Positions 19,051 to 28,926 of a DNA stretch of 64,000 nt are shown here, piece after piece. Below the pieces are notes generated by a model. The model searched no databases. It saw only the letters and a list, made by a program, of their open reading frames with translations, and had not been told where the DNA came from. Both the position numbers and the translations under genes were made by a program. Within the stretch, counting starts at the first letter, position 1. Every line of letters starts with the position of its first letter. Source of the DNA: an uncultured Erysipelotrichaceae bacterium (GTDB lineage Bacteria > Bacillota_I > Bacilli_A > Erysipelotrichales > Erysipelotrichaceae); the NCBI GenBank assembly GCA_900315065.1, contig OMXQ01000005.1:1-64000 (forward strand), in the 5' to 3' direction.

Positions 19051-19755
19051 ATGCTGCGTAAAACGATCAGGATCGTCAACAAAGGTATCGATCGTATCAT
19101 CCTCATTGTATCTCTCCTGATTTTTCTCATTTGCATTTACGCGATGATCGACGCCGTTATGGTGTTCTACAACGCAAACGACCAGAGCGTGCTAAAGTTT
19201 AAGCCCCAAGGCAAAGAGGAAGCCGCGGTTTTGCGCGAGCTCTCCGATGACGCCGTAGCGTGGCTTACGATTGACGGCACGCACATTGATTACCCTGTTA
19301 TGCAGGGAAAAGACAACTTTGAATATCTTAACAAGGACCCTTACGGAGACTATGCTCTCTCGGGAAGTATTTTTCTTGACAGCCGTTGCGACGGCGAATT
19401 TAAGGACGCGTACTCCCTTTTGTACGGTCATCATATGGATTACGGCGCCATGTTCGGGGCGCTGGACGAATTTATCAAGCCGGAGTATTTTTCCTCACAC
19501 CGGACGGGCACGTTGCTCACTGTCGGCGGGGAAGAATACAAAATCACCTTCTTTGCGGCGCTCAAAGCGCCGGCGGATGAGGACGTCATCTTTGATCCGT
19601 CGAATACCGCTAACGATAAGCTGCTGGATTATATCAAAACGAACGCGGCTATCTACGAAGAGTCGACAGGGCAAGATCATATTATCGCTCTGTCGACCTG
19701 CCAGTCCGCCGAAAACATCGAGCGTATGCTCGTGTTCGGCATATTGAGTCACTGA
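19051..19755 (+). CDS. Class B sortase (second; likely pilin polymerase)
   Basis: 234 residues with an N-terminal membrane helix (about 12-34). Class B blocks are IDYPVMQGKDNFEYL, SIFLDSRC, catalytic His in LLYGHHMDYGAMFG, Cys in IIALSTCQSAENIERM, and the nearby Arg. GAAGGGAGA precedes the ATG. It lies between the FctA-like pilin and the FctB-like pilin, the same position as SrtC2/SrtB in the S. pyogenes FCT-3/4 cluster, and so is the best candidate for joining IPTG/VPTG pilins. It is less similar to the first sortase than a recent duplication would be. Confidence 0.9.
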   Translation: MLRKTIRIVNKGIDRIILIVSLLIFLICIYAMIDAVMVFYNANDQSVLKFKPQGKEEAAVLRELSDDAVAWLTIDGTHIDYPVMQGKDNFEYLNKDPYGDYALSGSIFLDSRCDGEFKDAYSLLYGHHMDYGAMFGALDEFIKPEYFSSHRTGTLLTVGGEEYKITFFAALKAPADEDVIFDPSNTANDKLLDYIKTNAAIYEESTGQDHIIALSTCQSAENIERMLVFGILSH

Positions 19756-19898
19756 GCAGAAAAACAATCATAAAACCGAACACCGATCAACAATCGGTTC
19801 GAACGCCACGGGCAGAAGCCCATCACGACGACTGTTTCGGATAAAAGAAATCTTATTCGACTATCGATCGGTGTTTAATATAAGAAAGTGAGTTTATC

Positions 19899-20543
19899 TT
19901 GAAGAAAACCACCCTTTCCCTTTTGACAGGCGTCATCATGCTTGTCATGCTGTGCATGTTTCCGTTATCAGCCTCCGCGGCTCAAACGGTATCCGCCGCG
20001 ATCCCCGTAGAGATCGAAGGCGGCGGCACGGCGATAGTGATCTCCGAAGTCAACTGTCCGCTGCCTGAGTCATCCTCTGTCGAGGTTCAGGACGGCATGA
20101 CAGAAAATATAAATATCAAGTTTACCGAACAGGGGAATTATTTCTATACGATCCAAGCCGACGCGCAGAATGAGTCGTATTATTCGCCTGAGTATTATAC
20201 TGCCTCTGTAGACGTCAAAAAAGACGTCAGCGGTTGGCTGACCGCGACAGTCGTTCTGGCGAAAGCCAACAGCGACTATAAGCCCGACAAGTGTCTGTTC
20301 ACGATTGCCGATGAACCGTCGGAAGCGACCGAAACCGTCGAGACACAGCCTACGGACACAGACACAGATACGGACACAGACGCCGGGCAAACTCCGAAGA
20401 ATCCGCCTACCTCACGTCCCCAAACAGGCGACGACAGTATGCTGGATATCTATCTTTTGATCTGTATCGCGGCAGCGGGCGGTCTGTTCGCGCTCTCCGT
20501 TATCTACTCTGTTTCGACCGAGCGGCTGATCGGCAGAAAGTAA
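19899..20543 (+). CDS. Minor/basal pilin, FctB-like, RPQTG anchor
   Basis: 214 residues from a TTG start. Signal peptide 1-27 (SASAAQ). One beta-domain with a NYFYTIQADAQNESYYSPEYYTASVDV stretch resembles the FctB/pilin isopeptide type. A Thr-Asp repeat (20353-20382) and Pro-rich stalk NPPTS follow, then RPQTG (R173-G177), a hydrophobic helix and tail ERLIGRK. An LPXTG-like signal on the small subunit and an (I/V)PTG signal on the shaft and tip match the FCT logic, where the basal pilin is fixed to the wall by the housekeeping sortase. No sortase A is encoded here. Confidence 0.82.
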   Translation: MKKTTLSLLTGVIMLVMLCMFPLSASAAQTVSAAIPVEIEGGGTAIVISEVNCPLPESSSVEVQDGMTENINIKFTEQGNYFYTIQADAQNESYYSPEYYTASVDVKKDVSGWLTATVVLAKANSDYKPDKCLFTIADEPSEATETVETQPTDTDTDTDTDAGQTPKNPPTSRPQTGDDSMLDIYLLICIAAAGGLFALSVIYSVSTERLIGRK

Positions 20544-20634
20544 AACAGCAGAAAACGTTAAGCTTTATCAACAGAATCATTAAAACAATCAGCAAAATCT
20601 ATTAAACAATAAAAACCGAAGGGAGGGTTTGCAT

Positions 20635-23600
20635 ATGAATATGCTTCGGAAGCGTTTTTCTGCGGCAGTAGTATGCCTGCTCTCCTTTTTCAGCTGTGTT
20701 CCGCAGCTCTTCAAGCGCGCGATGTGCGTCATTTGCGTGGCTGCGATCCTGTTCTCTGTGACGCTGCTGTCGATCTCGGCGGCTGTCAACACCGAACCGG
20801 AGCTTCATCAGACGAGCTTGGAGCTCACCCCGAATGACTCGAACCCCGACGTCACGATCACCCTGAACGGTATGATGCCCAAGAATGCCGCCGCAGAAGC
20901 GACGGACGTGACCGATAACATGGAATCCCCCGCTGATGACTCAGCCGTGCTCGCCGCTTATGATATATCGATCAACAGCGGAGCCGGTGATTTCCAGCCG
21001 GCGGAGGGACATCCGATCCATGTCGAGATCTGCGATCCCGCGATATATGACAGCGGAAGCATCTCGATCATACATATCGCCGACGACGGAACGACCGAGC
21101 CGGTCGAGCGCTTTACCGTTGAGGACGGAAAGGTCAGCTTCTACGCGACCGGCTTCAGTATCTATGAGATCGTTGAGATCACCGGCGGAAGCGCAACAGA
21201 CTTAGCGCAGACAGTAGATGATCTCACCTCAGAGAGAGCACAGGGCTCCGGCTTTTATCTCTATTACGGATCACCTCCGATATTTTTTACCGCCGAATTG
21301 AATAAGAACAATGCTTTGGTAGAAACGACTGACAGATCCGCTGCCGCAACATGGTTCTTTGAGGAGTCCGGTGGTTTTCTCAAGCTTTATACCTATGTAG
21401 ACAATCAAAAGATGTATCTGCGTAATAAAAGCGGAAATCTCGTGGAATTGACCACCAACGCCAATGCAGCAGATCTGCTTGATATCAGCGAAGTCAACAG
21501 CAGTACCCCGTCATTCAATATCAAGCTGAAAAATCAGAACAAGTGGCTCCAGCACTCGGGAAGCGGTTCAGGTATTCGTTACTACACAGATAAAAATAAC
21601 ACAACAAATTCAAGAATCTTTATTGAATACACTATCCCTGTGACGGATCAGAGCGTAGTGAACCAGCTTGACGGCAAATCCTACGGTATTTTCCACTATG
21701 CGGAGGGATCTACTGTCGGCAACGCGTTTATGGCTGAGGGTGATACCCATTCGCTGGTCAAGATGGTTTTGACCGCAAACAACAAAAACCGTATCCTTTA
21801 TGTCGATGAGAATAACGAGATCGATCAGTGGAAGTTTGAATATGACGAACATAAAGGAGGTTTTATACTGTCGACAGACGACGGATATCTTGTCGTCGAT
21901 GAAAACGGTATCTCGCTTGCGGCATCATCCGGTGAAGCAAGCACATTCACGATAGATGCCGGCAGACAGAATACCGTGCGTCTCAAATCCGGCGCTTATT
22001 ACCTTACCTATGAACCGAGAACCGAACAAAACGGCGGAGGTGTTTTCAACGTAACGACCAACCCCTCCAATGCCTTTGCGTGGCTGAATCTTCTTGACCG
22101 CGCTTCGCTCGATGATCAAGAATATATCACCTTCTCGGCGGATCGTATCAGTGTATCCGATGTTCCCGACGGCACTAAGGTAATCGTTTACGTGCGTATC
22201 TGGAACGAAACTGAGCTTCGCTATGATATGTACGCGGTCGATCGCGACGGTTCGCTCTACCCGTGCTTTGCTTCGGGCGGCAAGATCATGTGGCTCGGCG
22301 ACGCGTCGGAATCGCTTGAATGGGAGTTTACCGAGTATCTGGACGAGGTCACCAAGCAGCCGAACTATTACTACGAGCTGTACAATCCGTACTCCGAAAA
22401 ATATCTCGCGCCTCAGCTGACAGGTAATCAGGTTCTGTCCGAGAACCCGATCGGTATCAATTTGCCCGGCAGAAGAGACGGAAACTTCTACAGTAACGCT
22501 ATCGCGTGGGATAACACCAGATATGCATATATCGGTTTGCGACCCAACGCTGACAAAACAGCGCTTGAACCGTGCGCTGAGTCAGCGGCGCTGCCGATAT
22601 ACTTCGCGACCCGTGAAGAATTGAACCTCAGCGACAGGCTTCATGAGGTGCCGACGCTCGACAACAACCAGTTCGGCATCAAAATGAAGATGGTCGATAT
22701 TGGAACGGATCCGAATCACGCCTCTGATCGCGCTAAGGGTTCTTCCGTAACTTGGGATTACCTTGGCGGTGAATATGGTCTGAACAACCTGAAAACAGGT
22801 CTGCTAAGCAAATTCCTGAACGAAAGCGGATATCCTACTGCAACACAATCAAACAAGGACTTCGGCGGGGTCTATGAGAACGCGATCCCGGTCAACCACT
22901 TGTTCCTGCAAAGTGTTCATGAATCGAGCGGTTACTTTGAATTCGACAGTACCCAGAACTTTGCGACTCTAAAGCGTGAGGACGAAAACGGAAATATCGT
23001 TTTCAATACAAAAGAAAACGGAGAGACAGACTTTACCCTGTATCACGAGCTGGGTACGCATACTCAGAGTTTAAACGCTTATTCGCTAAAGCACGGTCAG
23101 TTCTTCCCTTATGATACTATCAAGCCCGGCGTATATCCGCCTGAAGGCAGCCATACACAGAATCTGTATTCATCGCTTACATCGCCCAGAGACGGTACGA
23201 TGGGAGAGCTGCCTGAGACCGATCCCAGAAAATACGAACAGCTTCATCTCATCCAGACTCAAGACCCCAGCGGAAAAGCAAACTACTACTTCGGTATGGA
23301 GATGGAGGCGGCGTTCGTACAGACGCCGTCCGGTCTGGACGCATGGGGACACGATATCATCTTCGAGTTCACCGGTGACGACGACTTCTGGCTGTATGTT
23401 GACGGTCAGCTGGTTCTTGACCTCGGCGGCGTTCACTCCGCCCAGATGGGTACAATCAACTTCCGTACCGGCGACGTTTACTTTGATAGAAACGGAACCA
23501 GCGTTCACAGTGAAAATATGGAGCATACCACTCTGCGACAGATCTTCTACGATAATTACAAGAGTAAGTATCCCACTGCCACCGATGAAGAGGTCAACGA

Positions 23601-26418
23601 GTATCTGTCATTATTCCACTCACAAGATGAAGATGTTCTATATGGAGCGCGGCGCTAACGCTTCTAACCTGCATATGCGCTTCAATATCGCGGCGGTTAC
23701 TCCCGGAAACGTTGTCGTTTCCAAAACTGTCAGCGGTGAAGGTTCGGATACGCTCGACACAGACTTTCTCGAGTATCCGTTCCAGATATTCTATAAATAT
23801 TCTACAGACATCGACGATCAAGGTAATGATGTGCTCAGTGATTGGGTTCCGCTCGGAAACGAAGACGAAAACGTTCGAGTGACCTATCAGAACTCCAACC
23901 AGCCTGTCAACTTTGTCCGACGGTACCGGCCTCCGGGCTTTGCGGAAGAAGATGCGTATGAGAATATTTACTTTATCAATCCTTCAAGGAGCGCGGAGAT
24001 TGCCTTCCCTGATAATGCGATTGAATACAAAATCGTCGAATGTGCCGTCGATTCCTCTGTTTACGGTAATGTTACGATCAACGGCGAAGAGGTTCCCGAA
24101 GATAGGATTGAACTCAAAGGCAATCTGAAAAGCTATCAATCTGAATCAGGTTCTGCATTGGAGCGACCGAGTATCGCCTTTGACAACCACGTTAACAATA
24201 ACGTTATCAAGGATCTCATGATTACAAAAAAGCTCCTTGACGAGAATGATCAAGAAGTCACGGACGATCCTGCTACTTTTAACTTCAGACTGTCTATATC
24301 GTCAGTTAAGGTTTCGCCGGATCAGATCCCGCTCGCGAATATGTACAGCTACCTTCATCATTTGCCGAAACATCGGTGGTATATACCCGAGCTCACTATA
24401 AAGCCATTCAAGACGGTCAAGTTCCCGGAGTCAGCACTGAAGACGTTACGTTCAAAACCTCGGGCTTCGGCTCGATCGCGGGTATCCCGGCGGGCTACAC
24501 GATTTGCGTCCCGGGACTTCCGGTCGGCTCTGTCTTTAAGGTGACAGAGGATCCCAAAACAGGCTATGGTCTTATGGGATATGAACGTGTTATGGGTTCC
24601 AAGACTCACGAGGATGGTACGGTAGAGCCGATCGCGTCCTATATGGTGGATGCAGGCAATCCCGAGAATATCGGCACGGTCATTGCGGATGAGAATCCTC
24701 AAATGGAAGTACACAACCGCAAGGGCTACGGCATTTCGGCTAAGAAGTCTTGGAGCGACCTAAGCATAACTACCGGTCATTCCGAAATCTATACGGCGGT
24801 ATATGTGGACGGAACGCTGCTTGAAGGTTCCGTTAAACAGATCAAATCACCCTCGACTACAGCCAATTATTTCTGGACAAGGCTGCAGCCTAATTCAAAC
24901 GGCACCGAACGAACATCTCTGGACGGATATGTGATCAAGGAGGTCACCATCAGCAATCAGAATCCCACGGTGCTCGATGACGGCACAGTGACCGACTCCG
25001 GTACTGTAACGCCGATTTCGTCAGGCGGCAGAGTCAATGTCGTCGCGTCGCGTATCGATGATGTTACACCTGAAGGCGAGGATAATGACAGGGCGTATGA
25101 TTATATCGTCACCTATGGTCAGAAAGAACTTTCGGAAACCTCGCGTGAAGATACCATCACCAACACGCGCGAAGGCGGTATCGCGATCCGGCTGTTCAGG
25201 TGGGATTCCGATACGCCGCTTCCAAACGGACAGTTCAAATTGGTCGACAGCTCCGGCAACACGGTTGGCAACTATTACTCCGATGAGAATGGCTTGGTCA
25301 CCATTTTGTATGACTTTGAAAAGAATAAAACATACACGCTGACCGAAACCGCAGCGCCGAGAGGTTATGTCGGACTGCAAAAGAATCTGTGCTTTAAGGT
25401 CAACAACGACGGCACCGTTTCGCTGTTCTATGAGGATGGTACCGAGTGGGGAACCAAGGACAGCGTTGACCTGAAATGGGCGAACGGTAAACTCGGCGAC
25501 AACGGCTTGAGCGCTTATGTTGATGTTTACAATAAGCAGTTCAACTTCAAGGTTGTCAAGATGGACAGTGGAGAAACCGGCATTGTGTTGGATAACGCTC
25601 ACTTCGCTCTTTATAAACAGACTAACACCGCTATCGGCGGATATGAAAAGAACCGCGATCCTCTGACGGGCTTTGAAGATATGGTCACATCAAACGGCGA
25701 GCTGTATATCTGCGGCGGTAACAGCGGCAGAACACTTAATCCCGGAAGCAGAGGCTCCGTCTACTTCCTGACAGAGACCCAGGCGCCGCTGACCTACGCA
25801 AAGCTCGATGAGGATATCATCTTCCGTATCTCTCCGCTCGGCGTGCCGTCTCTGATCACCGACAACTACAACGGTCAACTGGTCGAGACCGAGGACAGCT
25901 ACATCTATACGCTGAGCGTACCGAACGAAAAAGAAGCACCGGGCAGTAAGCTCCTGACGGTCAAAAAAATCGTTAGCGGCAGCGCGGGAGATTACAGCCG
26001 TGAATTTACTTTTACACTCACAGTGGATTCAGCTGTGCCGACCGACGGATTTGAATGGATGAAAAATACTGTCACACAGAACACACAGCTTCATTCCGGA
26101 GATACCTTCACACTTAAGCACGGCGATGAAGTAGTGATCGCCGTACCGGCGGAGGTTTATCTCACCGTAAGTGAGCAAAATCAGGAGTACACCGCCAGCT
26201 TCAAGCTGGATGACGGTCAGTCACAGGCTGTGAATACTATGACCTTCTCCCTAACGGATGATGCTACGCTCGAGGTCACCAACACGCTGGGTATGGTAGT
26301 TCCGACAGGCGTGATGAACTATATAATCATACCGACGTTGAGCTTGATAATTATCTTTTCTATTACAGCTGCAGTTGTTCTATGGAAGGTAAAGCTCTGC
26401 CCGCATAAAAAAGAGTAA
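20635..26418 (+). pseudogene. Large pilus-tip adhesin (Cpa/Fibro-slime/Cna_B type), broken by two frameshifts
   Basis: The ATG at 20635 follows GGGAGGG by 7 nt. Frame 1 runs to 23658 but leaves homology near 23.61 kb. Frame 2 continues the protein (THKMKMFYMERGANASNLHM, from about 23.62 kb) to about 24.35 kb, and frame 1 resumes (KTSGFGSIAGIPAGYTI) to the stop at 26418. The pieces together would be about 1,900 residues: signal/membrane segment, repeated beta-domains, a fibro-slime-like block (FTGDDDFWLYVDGQLVLDLG, about residues 915-934), SpaA/Cna_B repeats (LPNGQFKLVDSSGN, TLTETAAPRGYVG) and the anchor VVPTG at 26296-26310 with membrane helix and KKE tail. Either the gene is dead or two sequencing or assembly errors occurred. 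Confidence 0.8.
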
Positions 26419-26453
26419 GTGCGCTTTTGGATTGAATTTAAAAATCAGATAAT

Positions 26454-26492
26454 AAAAAGCATAACCACCTGTTTCAGGTGGTTATGCTTTTT
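26454..26492. terminator. Bidirectional terminator between the adhesin and PAP2 genes
   Basis: A perfect 18-bp inverted repeat, AAAAAGCATAACCACCTG against its complement, with loop TTT. A-run and T-run ends serve both strands. Confidence 0.95.
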
Positions 26493-26524
26493 CTGCCAAT
26501 CGAATCGCGTAGTAGGTGTTAATT

Positions 26525-27319
26525 TCATTTTAATTCCCCAAAAAACGACAGAAGCGTGATACTTATCAGGATCCCGCCAAGTATGTCCGTGAACCAATGA
26601 ACTCCCGCAATAAGCCTGCCGATAACGGTAAATGCGATTACGGAAAGGCACATAACTCTGAGTGCCGTACACAGCTTTTTATTCCTTATATATTTGCCGA
26701 GCAGCATCGCGGCGCTTCCCATTATTATGCAAACGAGCATCGTGTGCGACGACGGAAAAGAAGCCTCGGGGTGGGTGCTGCCGGGCATAATGATCGGGCG
26801 GTAGTTGATTATTACTTTTTCAAATAACACATATAGCCCGATAACGATGATATAAAGACCGCCCAAAGCGAGGATCTCACGGTCTACCTTAAGCAGGCTT
26901 CTTCTTTTTATCAACTGTACAAGTCCGGCGAGCGCGAAAAATAACGCCGTCAGAATCGCGGCTATTCCGAGCCAATCTGTTATATCATACCAGAGCATAT
27001 TTATACTAATTTCAAATAAAACCCTTTAACATCTGTTGCGGAGAATTCCGTATAACTTTGTTGTCGGACTTGACAGGCGCCAGCCTGCCTGCGTCCTCCG
27101 CCGCGTTCTACGAAATTCTCCGCTAACACCTTATTTAAGCTTTTTATTTGAAATTAGTATTACTCCGAATAGTTTAAATACAAAACCGTTGAGGTGCGAC
27201 AGCCCGATATTCGTTGCCTCGGCTCCGATCGGAGCGACGTCGACGCAGCGCACTAAAACGATCAGTATTATGGACAGCGAGCCGCATACTGCCGCCGGGA
27301 ACAAGCATCTGTGTTTCAT
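26525..27319 (-). pseudogene. PAP2-family phosphatase, split by a MITE
   Basis: Read right to left, codons from 27319 give MKHRCLFPAAVCG... to FKLFGV, ending at about 27163. Codons from about 27000 to 26525 give NMLWYDITDWLG to the end. The intervening 159 bp (element plus one TTA target copy) contain in-frame stops. Removing them restores an in-frame G-V-N-M-L-W-Y junction and a protein of about 211 residues with six membrane helices and the PAP2 motifs PEASFPSSHTM and GRLIAGVHWFTDILGG. Relatives dephosphorylate lipid phosphates such as undecaprenyl pyrophosphate. The C-terminal 157-residue piece could still be made from an ATG at 26998, but it lacks the first membrane helix. Confidence 0.85.
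27004..27159. mobile_element. 156-bp MITE with 18-bp perfect terminal inverted repeats and TTA target duplication
   Basis: Left end TACTAATTTCAAATAAAA (27004-27021) and right end TTTTATTTGAAATTAGTA (27142-27159) are exact inverted repeats. Flanks are TTA (27001-27003) and TTA (27160-27162). Inside, GCGGAGAATTCCGTA and TACGAAATTCTCCGC form a second near-perfect pair, so the whole element can fold as one long hairpin. It encodes nothing. A TNA-type 3-bp target is typical of some IS5-family groups; the mobilizing transposase is not in the window. Confidence 0.9.
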
Positions 27320-27413
27320 GTGTATCATCCTTTCAAAATGAATTTACTTAATTCTAAATCAAGTATGATGATACCTCAAGAAACGCTTGCTCACATGGCT
27401 GATACGCTCCGTG

Positions 27414-27956
27414 TCATTTGCTTTTCAGCAGCAAAAAGCCTTTTGTTATGAGCACGCAAAGATAAAATACTCCGGCGTATAGCTGCCTTGTCACGACAAA
27501 TAATACTGTTCCGATAACGGACAATGCGATACCCGTAATGATCCTGTGTTTGTTCCATACAGGCTTGTCGAAGTTGCTTATTATAACGCCGCAAAAGCCG
27601 TTCAGCACAGTGAGCCCCGTGATTATAATAAAAACGATTTTCAACCAATCGCTTGTATCTGTTAATGAAAACATAGATACAGCAGTGTCGCCGCCGTTTC
27701 CGAACAAGGGCAGGAACATCAATAAAACGATAAGGCTGTCCAGTATGCCGCAAATCAGAGCGGTGTATTTTTTCTTTGTATCCTTTTTGTCTTGCTCGGC
27801 GAGGGAAATGATTTCCTCGCTTCCTATCAGCTCGTCAATAGTAATATTGAAATATTTCGCGATGATTTTCAGAGAATCAATGCTCGGGTAGCCTCTGCCT
27901 GACTCCCATTTTGATATCGCGGTGCGCGAGACAAAAAGCTTTTCCGCCAATTCCTC
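27414..27956 (-). pseudogene. XRE-type HTH regulator with membrane domain, 5'-truncated
   Basis: The frame begins abruptly with EELAEKLFVSRTAISKWESGRGYPS, the second half of a Cro/C1 HTH. The usual start (about 20 residues of MxxGxxIxxLRKEKGLSQ type) is absent and a stop codon (27957-27959) sits directly before it. The remaining ~180 residues have an IDELIGSEE linker and four hydrophobic helices, a common arrangement for membrane-linked XRE regulators. No ribosome site precedes the frame; a TTG at 27950 could start it only weakly. The break lies against a palindrome at 27966-27997, so a rearrangement probably removed the 5' end. Confidence 0.7.
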
Positions 27957-27965
27957 TTAAAGAAT

Positions 27966-28005
27966 GCCGCTAAGCAGGAAACATCCCGCTTAGCGGCGTT
28001 TTGTT
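27966..28005 (+). terminator. Hairpin with T-rich tail at the truncation point
   Basis: GCCGCTAAGC (27966-27975) pairs perfectly with GCTTAGCGGC (27988-27997), followed by GTTTTGTTGT. It points along the plus strand, where no gene precedes it, so it may be a remnant of an inserted unit rather than a working terminator. Confidence 0.5.
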
Positions 28006-28083
28006 GTAATTCGCAAATTGTATAGCTGTGTGCATCCGTAATCACATATCATCATAGAAGTCAATAAAACACTATAGAAAGCA

Positions 28084-28926
28084 TTAGAGAAACACTTTAT
28101 ATCTGCAAACCCCATGTTTGTTTTCTCTAAGTATCAGCGATTTCGGAATCTTTGCCAGCCACTTTTTGCTGAGATTATTGTTGCCGAAATATGCATCGAA
28201 GTTAGCGACGGGCAAAACCACCCACTCCGTATCGTCTTGTTTATTGGCGAGGTAGTAGCAAATCAATTCGACGATGATCTCTTTTGGGACGCCGTTAGTG
28301 TCGGTTGTCTCAAGCTGTCTGATTACTGTATCCGGCAGCGGATAATCTTCTGTTCTGAGTGCTCCTGCTTCCAACGCGTCGGCGATGATGTCATCAAATC
28401 GTAACGTCCACGCACCTTTCGTGTTCAGCGCAAATATCGGCACTTGCAGCTGACGAACTTTTTTCTTCCATTGTGCCGTGAATCCGGTCGAAAAATCAGC
28501 GCACTTTTTATACGCGGATTTACTGACCTTATCGGGATTTGCCTTTACAAACCGAATCACATTTTTAATAAGGCGGTAATACCACCCCTTACCGTCTTGA
28601 TCGACCAGCTCCGGGTAGTCGGCGGACAACTCACGAAAGTCCACCGGCGGCTCGGAGCTTTTCTTTTTGTCAGGAATACTGCACCATGCACATAGAGCGT
28701 TTCGAGTTATCTCGATCCGCTCATACGGATCATCCAAAACCACGCTGTCTTTATCGTGAAACAGATACCCGCGTGCAATGATTGTCAGGATGTGCCCGAA
28801 ACCTGTAAACTCAGAGATCATATCAAAGGTGAACCGTCCGAGATAGGTGGTATCGGTTTTGCGTGCGGCAGTATAGATCGGCTGTTCGGTGTAGGCTTTG
28901 AATTCTGCCCATTCGTTTGTCATCAT
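28084..28926 (-). CDS. Unknown 280-residue protein coupled to the RdRP-like polymerase
   Basis: No family recognised. It is soluble, with no signal or membrane helix, mixed alpha/beta, and Trp- and Tyr-rich in the middle (DGKGWYYRLIKNVIRFV). The C-terminal part has EIIVELICYYLANKQDDTEWVVLPVANFDAYFG, a stretch that could be a small DNA- or RNA-binding fold. Its start codons ATGATG overlap the polymerase stop by 4 nt, and an AGGAGG ribosome site lies inside the last polymerase codons. That indicates translational coupling and a shared job, for example as primase, loading or specificity subunit (inference). Confidence 0.7.
   Translation of the reverse strand: MMTNEWAEFKAYTEQPIYTAARKTDTTYLGRFTFDMISEFTGFGHILTIIARGYLFHDKDSVVLDDPYERIEITRNALCAWCSIPDKKKSSEPPVDFRELSADYPELVDQDGKGWYYRLIKNVIRFVKANPDKVSKSAYKKCADFSTGFTAQWKKKVRQLQVPIFALNTKGAWTLRFDDIIADALEAGALRTEDYPLPDTVIRQLETTDTNGVPKEIIVELICYYLANKQDDTEWVVLPVANFDAYFGNNNLSKKWLAKIPKSLILRENKHGVCRYKVFL

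Noticed and set aside
23600-23660. Programmed ribosomal frameshift in the adhesin
   Set aside because: No slippery heptamer or downstream stimulator, and a second shift in the opposite sense occurs about 750 nt later.
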